Below, piece by piece: positions 1 through 5,906 of a stretch of DNA of 25,753 nucleotides. Positions within the stretch are counted from its first letter, which is position 1; each line of letters begins with the position of its first letter. Position numbers and translations under genes: made by a program. The DNA comes from a virus, in IMG/VR virus record IMGVR_UViG_3300047094_001475, positions 1-25,753 of that record, one strand, 5' to 3'. The notes beneath the pieces were generated by a model, which saw nothing but the letters and a program-made list of their open reading frames with translations, was not told the DNA's origin and did not search any database.

Positions 1-309
1 GAACAATATGAAACAATGTTTGAAGAAATTGACCGCCTCACCGAACATATGAGGTATTTGAAGATTAAACCAGTTAGCACTCTTACAAGAATTACTGAAG
101 TTTCTCAAGTTGAAGAAGCAAATAGTTCTTTAGATGCAATGGGTATGGTTAATGATTTGATTAAATGTAATCAACAAATTGTATCTCTTCTAGGTCAGGT
201 TGCCGAAGAAGCAGAAGTACAAAAATCTAGAGGTACTACAAATCTTGTTGATGATTTAAATGAGTCTCATGGAAAGTTTATTTGGATGTTAAGATCTTTT
301 ACTGAATGA
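1..309 (+). CDS. Dps/ferritin-like protein, 3' part (5' end outside window)
   Basis: The reading frame is open from base 1, so the ATG at 16 is probably internal and the gene starts upstream; the last 102 residues are visible. They fit the C-terminal half of a Dps-type mini-ferritin, which binds and oxidises Fe(II) with peroxide and protects DNA. Counting the ATG at 16 as residue 1, the helix EEIDRLTEHM keeps the D6/E10 spacing (DxxxE) of the Dps ferroxidase site. The last helix, ending ESHGKFIWMLRSF, matches the Dps ending (EHEKxxWMLRxxL). The upstream His ligands lie outside the window, so iron oxidation cannot be confirmed. The next gene begins 6 bases after the stop. The family call rests on motif resemblance recalled by eye, not on a search. 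Confidence 0.7.
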   Translation, partial: EQYETMFEEIDRLTEHMRYLKIKPVSTLTRITEVSQVEEANSSLDAMGMVNDLIKCNQQIVSLLGQVAEEAEVQKSRGTTNLVDDLNESHGKFIWMLRSFTE

Positions 310-315
310 ATTACA

Positions 316-573
316 ATGGAAAATTTAAGAATTAGATGCCGATCCTGTGGTAAGGAGATAGAAGGGCATCCTACGAAAACTGTGACTTGCGGTTGTTCAA
401 ATATGGCGACAATTCGCGGAGATAAGATTTCAGCAGTTGACCTATCACAGATAGTTATGCTAAACTCTTATCATAATAAAACAAAATCTGGTGTTCTTAC
501 TAACGAAGACCTTGCCTTCCAGGAAGCAAGACGCCAACGTAAAGTAAGACGCCTAGATTTTGAAGTCCGTTGA
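316..573 (+). CDS. Small Cys-rich (zinc-ribbon-like) protein of unknown function
   Basis: An 85-aa protein with N-terminal cysteines C8, C11, C25 and C27 (CRSCGK, then TCGCS), spaced like a small zinc ribbon. The rest is polar, with a basic C-terminal stretch (ARRQRKVRR). There is no membrane segment or signal peptide. It begins 6 bases after the Dps-like stop, probably in the same transcript, and a tRNA gene follows 9 bases after its stop. Small proteins of this kind are common in T4-like cyanophages, but I do not recognise a function. Metal binding is inferred from cysteine spacing only. Confidence 0.7.
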   Translation: MENLRIRCRSCGKEIEGHPTKTVTCGCSNMATIRGDKISAVDLSQIVMLNSYHNKTKSGVLTNEDLAFQEARRQRKVRRLDFEVR

Positions 574-582
574 GGACTTTTT

Positions 583-669
583 GGAAGGTCAATCCGATTG
601 GCGACGGAACCTGTCTTGAAAACAGTTGAGGTGTTAAAGCCCTTGCCGGTTCGACTCCGGCACCTTCCG
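583..669 (+). tRNA. tRNA-Ser (anticodon UGA)
   Basis: Acceptor arms 583-589 (GGAAGGT) and 662-668 (ACCTTCC) pair perfectly, with discriminator G669. The D stem is TCCG/CGGA (593-596/605-608). The anticodon loop CTTGAAA (615-621) carries TGA at 617-619. The anticodon stem has four good pairs and one C-T mismatch at its outer end. A long variable arm (about 627-644), typical of serine tRNAs, precedes the T arm GCCGG-TTCGACT-CCGGC (645-661). No CCA is encoded. Cyanophage tRNAs often serve codons more frequent in the AT-rich phage than in the host. Confidence 0.93.
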
Positions 670-690
670 TTTACAAATGTTACAAATTTT

Positions 691-712
691 AGATTATCTT
701 AATCTATATTTT
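691..712 (+). terminator. Weak AT-rich hairpin after tRNA-Ser
   Basis: AGATTA-TCT-TAATCT (691-705) is a perfect 6-bp inverted repeat followed by a T-rich run (708-712). The stem has only one G-C pair, so it may be a weak terminator or an RNA-processing site rather than an efficient stop. Confidence 0.35.
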
Positions 713-727
713 TGTATCAACACAAAC

Positions 728-758
728 TTGACATAGTAAAAATACTCACTAGTATAAC
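728..758 (+). promoter_or_regulatory. Candidate sigma-70-like promoter with ACTAGT repeats
   Basis: A perfect TTGACA (728-733) lies upstream of TAGTAT (750-755, 16-bp spacer) or TATAAC (753-758, 19-bp spacer), so the -35 is strong but the -10 placement is ambiguous. ACTAGT occurs twice here (748-753 and 757-762), giving a near-palindrome over the -10 region that could be an operator. The first small gene starts at 782. Confidence 0.5.
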
Positions 759-781
759 TAGTAGTATTCAACCTAAACCTT

Positions 782-931
782 ATGGATCAGCACACCTACG
801 ATAATTGGGTGAAGATCAAGGAGACTTTTGAAGCCTCTGGGAACACCAATAATATGTTCTATAAGAGAGCAGTGGAAATAGTCAAAACCCGCAGAGATCC
901 TCTGGCGAAGTTTCTTGGAGATGAGAAATGA
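782..931 (+). CDS. 49-aa conserved-looking cyanophage protein, unknown function
   Basis: ATG at 782, stop TGA at 929-931, 49 aa, beginning MDQHTYDNWVKIKETFEASG and ending KFLGDEK. It is a soluble, mostly charged and probably helical small protein with no cysteine cluster or membrane segment. It follows the candidate promoter at 728-758 and overlaps the next gene by ATGA (928-931), a translational-coupling arrangement, which supports it as a real gene. It resembles short proteins I associate with T4-like cyanophages, but I cannot name a function. Confidence 0.7.
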   Translation: MDQHTYDNWVKIKETFEASGNTNNMFYKRAVEIVKTRRDPLAKFLGDEK

Positions 932-1134
932 TGGAACCTTTTGATGATGATTATGTTACTCATATAGAAGTGCAGGAGATGATTGATGCTGCAATACGAC
1001 GACACAACCGTAATGCTTCTATCATTAGTATGTGCGTCGGTTGGGTGGTTCTTGCTTTATTTGCTGAGGGACTTTTGAGGTTGATAGGAGTTATTCCGCC
1101 CTTACTTCCATTTCTTAAAATTACTTTAAACTAA
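928..1134 (+). CDS. 68-aa single-pass membrane protein, unknown
   Basis: The start ATG at 928 overlaps the previous stop; a second ATG at 931 is an equally possible start. An acidic N-terminus (MMEPFDDDYVTHIEVQEMID) is followed by a hydrophobic segment at about residues 30-65 (SIISMCVGWVVLALFAEG, then a proline-containing hydrophobic tail), suggesting one or two membrane passes with the acidic end in the cytoplasm. It is the second gene of a tightly packed run of six tiny genes between the two tRNA genes. Function unknown. Confidence 0.65.
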   Translation: MMEPFDDDYVTHIEVQEMIDAAIRRHNRNASIISMCVGWVVLALFAEGLLRLIGVIPPLLPFLKITLN

Positions 1135-1139
1135 CGGAG

Positions 1140-1247
1140 ATGATTACAGAAGAAGATTTTCAAGAATTGCAACAAAGAGTTTTTCAACAAAAGATAGATG
1201 AGTTATTTGAAGAACCATCTACCTACGAGGATGAAGAAGATGAGTAA
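1140..1247 (+). CDS. 35-aa acidic peptide gene, unknown
   Basis: ATG at 1140 is directly preceded by CGGAG, a usable ribosome binding site though closely spaced, and the stop is at 1245-1247. The 35-aa product (MITEEDFQELQQRVFQQKID, then an acidic tail ending EDEEDE) is strongly acidic and probably helical. It overlaps the next small gene by 8 bases. Coding status rests on position, tight packing and the start context. No family recognised. Confidence 0.5.
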   Translation: MITEEDFQELQQRVFQQKIDELFEEPSTYEDEEDE

Positions 1248-1329
1248 TACAATTATCAATGCAATCATTATATTTGGTCTCATAGCAATTTTCTTAAATT
1301 GGGGACTTCACAATGCCTATCCACAATAA
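1240..1329 (+). CDS. 29-aa membrane micropeptide, unknown
   Basis: ATG at 1240 overlaps the end of the previous gene; stop 1327-1329. The product is almost a single membrane helix (IINAIIIFGLIAIFLNWG) with a short polar tail ending AYPQ. It overlaps the next start at 1313 by 17 bases. The membrane helix and overlapped packing suggest a real gene, but a micropeptide of this size needs experimental support. Confidence 0.45.
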   Translation: MSNTIINAIIIFGLIAIFLNWGLHNAYPQ

Positions 1330-1510
1330 GAAATATCAATTTGCAATGTCTGCTTTTGTGAGAATGCATGGACACTCTATTATGCATAACCACGATATCA
1401 AACAGTTCTGCATAGAATGGTCTGAGTGGGGTGTAAATGCCCCTGTAACGGGTTTAGATGAGGTAGACCAATACTTTTACTTTGAATACAAGAATTGGAG
1501 AGGGAGATGA
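1313..1510 (+). CDS. 65-aa His- and aromatic-rich protein, unknown
   Basis: The product begins MPIHNKKYQFAMSAFVRMHG and holds a His-rich stretch (HGHSIMHNHDIKQFC) near residues 19-33 that might bind metal. The C-terminal half is aromatic (YFYFEYKNWRGR). It is soluble and single-domain at most. It overlaps the micropeptide upstream by 17 bases and the next small membrane protein by 4 bases (ATGA). No family recognised; metal binding is speculative. Confidence 0.6.
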   Translation: MPIHNKKYQFAMSAFVRMHGHSIMHNHDIKQFCIEWSEWGVNAPVTGLDEVDQYFYFEYKNWRGR

Positions 1511-1623
1511 TTTTTCACATTGTAGAGACACTTGCGGCAAGCCCAGTCTGGATCGGTATTTGTGGAGGGGGCTTGATTATTCCGCCGATTATAGGTATAA
1601 TGCTTATACACCGAACTAAATAA
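1507..1623 (+). CDS. 38-aa membrane micropeptide, unknown
   Basis: ATG at 1507 overlaps the previous stop (ATGA), behind AGAGGGAG as ribosome binding site; stop 1621-1623. The product (MIFHIVETLAASPVWIGICG, then GGLIIPPIIGIMLIHRTK) has one membrane helix at about residues 12-34 and a basic C-terminus, so the tail probably faces the cytoplasm. It is the last of the six-gene run, and tRNA-Pro starts 8 bases later. Function unknown. Confidence 0.55.
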   Translation: MIFHIVETLAASPVWIGICGGGLIIPPIIGIMLIHRTK

Positions 1624-1631
1624 CGGTGAAA

Positions 1632-1707
1632 CGGGGTATCGCCTAACTTGGTCATGGCACCTGCTTTGGGAGCAGGAATAATTTCAGTTCAAATCTGAAT
1701 ACCCCGA
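1632..1707 (+). tRNA. tRNA-Pro (anticodon UGG)
   Basis: Acceptor arms CGGGGTA (1632-1638) and TACCCCG (1700-1706) pair perfectly, with discriminator A1707. The anticodon stem CTGC/GCAG encloses the loop TTTGGGA with anticodon TGG. The T arm is TTCAG-TTCAAAT-CTGAA and the short variable loop is standard. Length 76 nt; no CCA encoded. Confidence 0.95.
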
Positions 1708-1708
1708 T

Positions 1709-1728
1709 GTCCAGTTTTCAATCTGGAC
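1709..1728 (+). other. Hairpin directly after tRNA-Pro
   Basis: GTCCAG (1709-1714) and CTGGAC (1723-1728) form a perfect 6-bp stem with an 8-base loop, starting 2 bases after the tRNA. No T-tract follows, so an RNA-processing or 3'-end-stabilising hairpin is likelier than a terminator. Confidence 0.45.
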
Positions 1729-1731
1729 CAC

Positions 1732-1760
1732 TTGACTTAAAACCTCAAGCATTCTATAAT
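1732..1760 (+). promoter_or_regulatory. Strong sigma-70-type promoter
   Basis: TTGACT (1732-1737), a 17-bp spacer and a perfect TATAAT (1755-1760), with the ATG of the next gene 23 bases further on. This is a near-consensus bacterial promoter and would be read by host RNA polymerase, as expected for an early cyanophage transcript. CTTGA/TCAAG is a 5-bp inverted repeat across the -35 and spacer. Confidence 0.8.
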
Positions 1761-1783
1761 ATCCGAGTAAACAAAACAAACAA

Positions 1784-1999
1784 ATGTCTCTGATTACAAA
1801 ATTCAAGAAAGATGTTAGCACTCTTCGTTCTGCTGCTAACGGGGAAATCTACCTTGATGTAAAGAATCCGAAACTTTATAAAAAGGTTCGTCGCTTTTAT
1901 GAAAATGAAGGCGTCGTATTTTCTGGTGACCCCCTTGACGACTACGAAATGCTTATGGAGTATGTCGCTCAAGATCTTGAAACCGTTGAGGTTGCCTGA
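1784..1999 (+). CDS. 71-aa protein, unknown, first gene of an early-type unit
   Basis: It starts with MSLITKFKKDVSTLRSAANG and ends in an acidic helix (DYEMLMEYVAQDLETVEVA). The N-terminal part is basic and the C-terminal part acidic; it is soluble, with no membrane segment. It lies 23 bases after a near-consensus promoter, so it is probably made early. It overlaps the next gene by one base (the TGA at 1997-1999 shares its A with the ATG at 1999). Small proteins with this look occur in T4-like cyanophages; function unknown. Confidence 0.75.
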   Translation: MSLITKFKKDVSTLRSAANGEIYLDVKNPKLYKKVRRFYENEGVVFSGDPLDDYEMLMEYVAQDLETVEVA

Positions 2000-2265
2000 T
2001 GAAAGTTATCAGGAAACCTACCGTCCTTCTTGAACGTTTTCCTTATCGTTACGTTCAAGTTGGTATTCTTGAAATTAACGGTAAACCTGATTATCGTATC
2101 CAAAAAGTAGATTCCTACACTGGTCGATATAGGGATATGTATCTTCTAGATAATGAAATGCAACTTATGACTGCTATGGAGGATTATGACTACACTTGTT
2201 GGTTAGATCCTGATAGAGTCCCTGCTTATGTGAAAGACGATGATGAAGACATGGAGAGTCTCTAA
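1999..2265 (+). CDS. 88-aa acidic-tailed protein, unknown
   Basis: It begins MKVIRKPTVLLERFPYRYVQ and ends with an acidic tail (KDDDEDMESL). The pattern of aromatic and hydrophobic residues in the first 50 residues suggests a small beta-rich fold. It is coupled to the upstream gene by a one-base stop/start overlap and read from the same promoter. The last gene of the run starts 28 bases later. No family recognised. Confidence 0.75.
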   Translation: MKVIRKPTVLLERFPYRYVQVGILEINGKPDYRIQKVDSYTGRYRDMYLLDNEMQLMTAMEDYDYTCWLDPDRVPAYVKDDDEDMESL

Positions 2266-2293
2266 AAACCCTGGTCGGTGATGAAAACCCCTT

Positions 2294-2530
2294 ATGTCTA
2301 AAATAAGTATCCTAAGATACACTGGAAACTTTCTTCTCTTACTTGGTTATCAAATCATGTTGTGGGGAGATTTTAAAAATGGTTTGATAATAAAGTTTAT
2401 CGGGGGACTACTCGGTATTCCTTTTGCTATCAAACTCAAACTCTGGGATGTGCTATTTCTGATAGTATTCTTTGGTATTACCGAGATATCAAAGTTAACC
2501 CAACTTTTTTTGAGTCCTGGAATGACTTAA
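2294..2530 (+). CDS. 78-aa multi-pass membrane protein, unknown
   Basis: The product (MSKISILRYTGNFLLLLGYQ, then further hydrophobic stretches) has two or three membrane segments at about residues 8-25, 30-50 and 52-72, separated by short charged turns (WGDFKNG, KLKLWD). This layout resembles a family of short membrane proteins I associate with marine cyanobacteria and cyanophages, but no function is known to me. A gene-free, hairpin-rich stretch follows. Confidence 0.7.
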   Translation: MSKISILRYTGNFLLLLGYQIMLWGDFKNGLIIKFIGGLLGIPFAIKLKLWDVLFLIVFFGITEISKLTQLFLSPGMT

Positions 2531-2664
2531 AACTTATACTGGTGGAGTCAAAAGACCCATTGAGTTTCCAATCTCTCTTCAAAGGATTGGTGGTGCGGAT
2601 GGGGTTACCCCGCCTGGTTTCCAATTTCCAGTTAAAAAATTGGTGGCGAGCCTGAATTACCAAA
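2531..2664 (+). other. Gene-free, hairpin-rich stretch before the glycan island
   Basis: No gene with a credible start lies here. I see CCAATC/GATTGG (2568-2573/2585-2590), a GGGG-TTA-CCCC hairpin inside GCG...CGC at about 2596-2613, and CCAATTT/AAATTGG at about 2622-2643, all upstream of the terminator at 2665. Two plus-strand frames stay open through it without an ATG near their beginnings; one ends in the terminator loop. It may be a structured 3' UTR, a regulatory RNA, or a decayed gene. I cannot choose between these by eye. Confidence 0.4.
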
Positions 2665-2691
2665 GGTGGGTTGCATAAACCCGCCTTTTTT
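2665..2691 (+). terminator. Intrinsic terminator before the glycan island
   Basis: GGTGGGTT (2665-2672), loop GCATA and AACCCGCC (2678-2685) form an 8-bp stem with one G-T wobble, followed by TTTTTT (2686-2691). It ends the small-gene unit. Its hairpin overlaps the next promoter. Confidence 0.85.
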
Positions 2692-2707
2692 AGTATAATT
2701 ATAAGTA
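2671..2707 (+). promoter_or_regulatory. Composite promoter: TTGCAT-17-TATAAT plus T4-late-like TATAAGTA
   Basis: A perfect TATAAT (2694-2699) follows the terminator U-tract. TTGCAT (2671-2676), half in the terminator stem and half in its loop, is exactly 17 bp upstream, although it matches the -35 consensus only in TTG. TATAAGTA (2700-2707) differs by one base from the T4 late box TATAAATA and is 16 bases before the ATG at 2724. The carbamoyltransferase unit may therefore be read both early and late. Confidence 0.55.
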
Positions 2708-2723
2708 TTAAAGTATTATAACA

Positions 2724-4307
2724 ATGACTTTAGACGATAAGATATTAAGCATATATGGATCTCATGATGCTTCAGCTACTTTTGTAGATAAAAATGGAGA
2801 TCTAAGAGTTTTTGAATTAGAAAGGTTTTGTAATATTAGATATGCAATGTATAGTAGTGAATTTGATTCCTGGTCTCTCGGAACCAATGAAACTATAAGA
2901 AGAAATTTTCTTAGTCATATAAAAGAACAAATCAAAAATACACCAGAGACAGTTGTATATTCTTCAGTATTGAATCAAAATGATATACAACTTATTTCTG
3001 AGTACTTTCCAAATTCTTGTTTGGAAAGTTTTGATGGTCATCATATATCTCATGCTTATGGTGCATATTATCAATCTCCATTTAAAGATGCTTTGATATT
3101 TACCGTTGATGGTGGTGGAAGTGATTTTGGTATGCACACCACAACTAAAGTATATACTGGAGTTGAAAATGAAATTATCGAAATTTATAAGTCAGATTTA
3201 GATTTTGGAAACGCATATTCACTTATTGGAGTTCCTATGAGTGAAATTAGTCCTGGAAAAGATAGTTCTGATCTAGGTGTATTTCTTTCTTATGCTGGTA
3301 AAGTAATGGGAATATGTGCTTATGGTGAAGTCATAGAAAAGTGGATTGAACCAATGCACCAATTCTATTATCACAGAGATTTGTCAAGATTAGGTAATGA
3401 TATTGGGTTAAATCTATCTCTCAATTCACTATCTGGTCAAAATAGTTACAATTTAGCTGCAACTTCTCAATATGTTTTCGAGAACATATTGATGGATTTT
3501 ATTCTAAACTTTTTTGAAAATAATAAAAAAAATATAGTATTGACTGGTGGATGTGCATTAAATGTAATTTTTAATCAAAGGTTAAAAGAAGTTTTAAATC
3601 AAAATGGTTTTGATCTTTATGTTCCACCAAATCCTAATGATTGTGGTCAATCACTAGGGCAATATTTGGTTAAAACTAAAACACATATTGATCCTTTGGT
3701 TTACAGTGGATTTGATATCTTAGATCGTAAAAATCTTAGTTTTCATTTGGAAAGGGGTAATTATAATACTGAAGAGGTTACTACTGAAAAAATATTTAAT
3801 TTAATAAGTAATGGTAAAATAGGTGGTATTATACAAGGATACTCCGAGGTTGGCCCAAGAGCTTTAGGAAATAGAAGTATTATTTGTGATCCTTCTTTTA
3901 GGGATATGAAAGATGTTCTTAATGCTAAGGTTAAATTTAGAGAATGGTTTAGACCTTTTGCTCCAGTGTGTAGAGAAGAAGATATGCATGACTATTTTGA
4001 TAATGCCTTTCCTTCAGAATATATGAGTTATGCTCCTATAGTTAAAGATGAATATAAAGATAAGTTACCTTCTATTACTCACAACGACGGCACTGCTAGA
4101 TTGCAAACAGTTAATTCAAAACAACATAAACTTTTTTACGACTTACTTTCTTTTATGAAAAAAAGTGAAAAAACTGCTGTAATTTTGAATACTTCTTTTA
4201 ATATTAAAGGTAGACCAATTTTAACAACAATCGAAGATGCTTTGTATGTTCTAGATAATACAGAATTGGATTTTGTAGTGGTTGAAAATTTATTAGTGAC
4301 AAAATAA
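2724..4307 (+). CDS. NodU/CmcH-family carbamoyltransferase
   Basis: A 527-aa protein of the size of NodU/TobZ-type O-carbamoyltransferases, which make carbamoyl-adenylate from carbamoyl phosphate and ATP and transfer the carbamoyl group to a sugar hydroxyl. The N-terminal Kae1-like domain has YGSHDASATF (11-20), the metal-site HxxxH in GHHISHA (H106, H110), DGGG (129-132) and TGGCALN (274-280). The C-terminal YrdC-like part has the signature GPRALGNRSI (377-386), REWFRPFAP (406-414) and NTSFN near residue 485. It is the first gene after the composite terminator/promoter, and a GT47-like gene follows 6 bases later, so its substrate is probably a sugar of the island glycan. No truncation; strongly AT-rich. 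Family confident, acceptor unknown. Confidence 0.93.
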   Translation: MTLDDKILSIYGSHDASATFVDKNGDLRVFELERFCNIRYAMYSSEFDSWSLGTNETIRRNFLSHIKEQIKNTPETVVYSSVLNQNDIQLISEYFPNSCLESFDGHHISHAYGAYYQSPFKDALIFTVDGGGSDFGMHTTTKVYTGVENEIIEIYKSDLDFGNAYSLIGVPMSEISPGKDSSDLGVFLSYAGKVMGICAYGEVIEKWIEPMHQFYYHRDLSRLGNDIGLNLSLNSLSGQNSYNLAATSQYVFENILMDFILNFFENNKKNIVLTGGCALNVIFNQRLKEVLNQNGFDLYVPPNPNDCGQSLGQYLVKTKTHIDPLVYSGFDILDRKNLSFHLERGNYNTEEVTTEKIFNLISNGKIGGIIQGYSEVGPRALGNRSIICDPSFRDMKDVLNAKVKFREWFRPFAPVCREEDMHDYFDNAFPSEYMSYAPIVKDEYKDKLPSITHNDGTARLQTVNSKQHKLFYDLLSFMKKSEKTAVILNTSFNIKGRPILTTIEDALYVLDNTELDFVVVENLLVTK

Positions 4308-4313
4308 AATTCT

Positions 4314-5144
4314 ATGGACGATATTCTAAGTCATTTAAATTTTTTATCACAATCTGATTTTGTTTTTGCTAGAAATGTGTATCCTGAAATTCCAAATCAA
4401 GGAGAAGTTACGCAAGTAATAAACACAAATTTAACTGTAAATGATAATGATGTAATTTTTTCAAAATATGAATTTGTACCAAAGTTATTTGAAGTTCTTA
4501 GAAGTCAAAATTGTGATAAAAAATTAATACTAATTAGTCATGAAAGTGATGCTGGAGTTGATGAAAACTTTTTTAGAAGTAAACCAGAATGTATTTTTAA
4601 GTGGTATGCTCAAAATGTAGAATATGATCATGAAGACTTGATTCCTATCCCACTAGGAGTAGCATGTGATTATTATAAATTTCATAGTTTAACATTATCA
4701 CATATAAAAAAAACTACTGAAGAAAGTAATAAAGATAAACTTTTATACATCAATCATCGCATTTCTACTCATCCATCAAGTAGAGAATGGATTTATAATT
4801 ACTTCACTACAAATAATTGGTGTACTGTAGATCATCCAAACTTAAGTTTGGATGAATATAGAAAAAAACTAAATTCTCACAAATTTATTCTTTGCCCTAG
4901 AGGTAATGGTGTTGATACAATTAGATTATGGGAATCTTTATATTGTGGAATAATACCAATTGTAGAAAAACATATTCATTATACTAAATGTTTAGTGGAT
5001 CTTCCTGTTGTTATTGTAGATTCTTTTGAAGAAATAACAGAGGAATTTTTAAAGAATAAATTAGTCGAAATATCTAATAAAGATTTTAATATGGAAAAAC
5101 TAAAAGTTAGTTGGTGGATTAAATTAATGAAAAGGAGTATTTAA
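4314..5144 (+). CDS. Exostosin-like (GT47-type) glycosyltransferase
   Basis: A 276-aa soluble protein. The C-terminal half carries the exostosin-type block FILCPRGNGVDTIRLWESLY (191-210) followed by CGIIPIV, which in this GT-B family forms the nucleotide-sugar-binding region (usual pattern CPRGxGxDTxRxWEALxxGxIPIV). A preceding segment LLYINHRISTHPSSRE (143-158) resembles the family's middle part. No membrane anchor, unlike the animal exostosins. It sits between the carbamoyltransferase and a GT-A enzyme, within the first short transcription unit of the island. Donor and acceptor cannot be told. Confidence 0.8.
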   Translation: MDDILSHLNFLSQSDFVFARNVYPEIPNQGEVTQVINTNLTVNDNDVIFSKYEFVPKLFEVLRSQNCDKKLILISHESDAGVDENFFRSKPECIFKWYAQNVEYDHEDLIPIPLGVACDYYKFHSLTLSHIKKTTEESNKDKLLYINHRISTHPSSREWIYNYFTTNNWCTVDHPNLSLDEYRKKLNSHKFILCPRGNGVDTIRLWESLYCGIIPIVEKHIHYTKCLVDLPVVIVDSFEEITEEFLKNKLVEISNKDFNMEKLKVSWWIKLMKRSI

Positions 5145-5146
5145 TA

Positions 5147-5851
5147 GTGAAACCATTAGTAATTTTCTCTAGCGACAATAACCCAGATTACTATCAGTTT
5201 GCTCCAATCGTAACTGAATTTTGGCAAACCTGTGGATTTGATACTTTTTATGGACTGGTTGGTAGTGAAGAATTTCCAGAAATTCCAAATGTTAGATCTT
5301 CACTTCAATCTCAAATACTGAGAATGTATGTTACAAAATTATTTCCTGATAGAGTAATTTTAATAACTGATATAGACATACTTCCATTAAATAAAGAATA
5401 TTTTTTATCTAATCTTGCTAACGACTATGATGAGATCTCAATATATTCATCAGATGCTTATATAAATGATAAATTTCCCATTGTAGGAACTAGATATCCA
5501 ATGTGTTATTTTTCTTCTTATGGGAAGACTTTTGCATCGATTGCTTTGGATGATGAAAATGAAACTTGGGAAGAATTTGTAATTAGATTAAATTCTTTAA
5601 ATTTTGGATGGAATACTGATGAGTTATACATCTCTGAAAAAATTAATTTATCCAACTTTAAAAAGATTTATCACAATAGAGGATTTAATACTCCTCTTTC
5701 TCCTGGTTTAGATAAACCCGGACAGACAATTGGTAGATTGGATAGGAATTACTGGTGTGTTGAAAATATTAATTATATTGATGCACATTGTCCAAGACCT
5801 TACTCTAACTATAAAGAGAGTATTGATTCTCTTAAATCATTTATTATTTGA
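5147..5851 (+). CDS. GT-A-fold glycosyltransferase-like protein (GTG start)
   Basis: The start is GTG at 5147, supported by AGGAG (5133-5137) 9 bases upstream and the absence of an ATG near the beginning. 234 aa. TDIDILPL (74-81) supplies a DxD metal/nucleotide-sugar motif after a predicted beta strand (RVILI), as in GT-A enzymes acting on cell-surface glycans. An NTDE motif near residue 153 (GWNTDELYISE) could be the later catalytic acidic site. The gene ends at the base of a terminator hairpin (the TGA at 5849-5851 overlaps its stem), so it closes the three-gene carbamoyltransferase unit. Specific family uncertain; not a standard GT2. Confidence 0.65.
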   Translation: MKPLVIFSSDNNPDYYQFAPIVTEFWQTCGFDTFYGLVGSEEFPEIPNVRSSLQSQILRMYVTKLFPDRVILITDIDILPLNKEYFLSNLANDYDEISIYSSDAYINDKFPIVGTRYPMCYFSSYGKTFASIALDDENETWEEFVIRLNSLNFGWNTDELYISEKINLSNFKKIYHNRGFNTPLSPGLDKPGQTIGRLDRNYWCVENINYIDAHCPRPYSNYKESIDSLKSFII

Positions 5852-5875
5852 GAGTTGCATAAACTCTCCTTTTTT
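5850..5875 (+). terminator. Intrinsic terminator inside the island
   Basis: GAGAGTT (5850-5856), loop GCATA and AACTCTC (5862-5868) form a perfect 7-bp stem, then C and TTTTTT (5870-5875). The loop GCATA and flanking TT/AA match the terminator at 2665-2691, though the rest of the stems differ. Confidence 0.85.
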
Positions 5876-5883
5876 GCTATAAT
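5855..5883 (+). promoter_or_regulatory. Composite promoter TTGCAT-17-TATAAT in the terminator
   Basis: TTGCAT (5855-5860) spans stem and loop of the terminator. TATAAT (5878-5883) is exactly 17 bp downstream and preceded by TGC, an extended -10 (TGnTATAAT). This is the likely start of the second and longest island unit. The next gene starts at 5907. Confidence 0.55.
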
Positions 5884-5906
5884 TGCTTGATAACAATGTA
5901 TTGTTT

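Noticed and set aside
2541-2640. A third tRNA in the hairpin-rich stretch
   Set aside because: There is no T loop with TTC, no matching acceptor arms at tRNA distance and no 7-base anticodon loop.
2526-2678. Plus-strand open frame through the hairpin-rich region ending in the terminator loop
   Set aside because: It has no ATG, GTG or TTG start with a ribosome binding site, and a second frame is equally open over the same stretch. Kept only as a possible gene remnant.
5883-5906. TTG start eight codons upstream for the glycosyltransferase at 5907
   Set aside because: The TTG lies in the -10 box and so would not be transcribed from the nearby promoter; ATG 5907 begins at a natural first strand.
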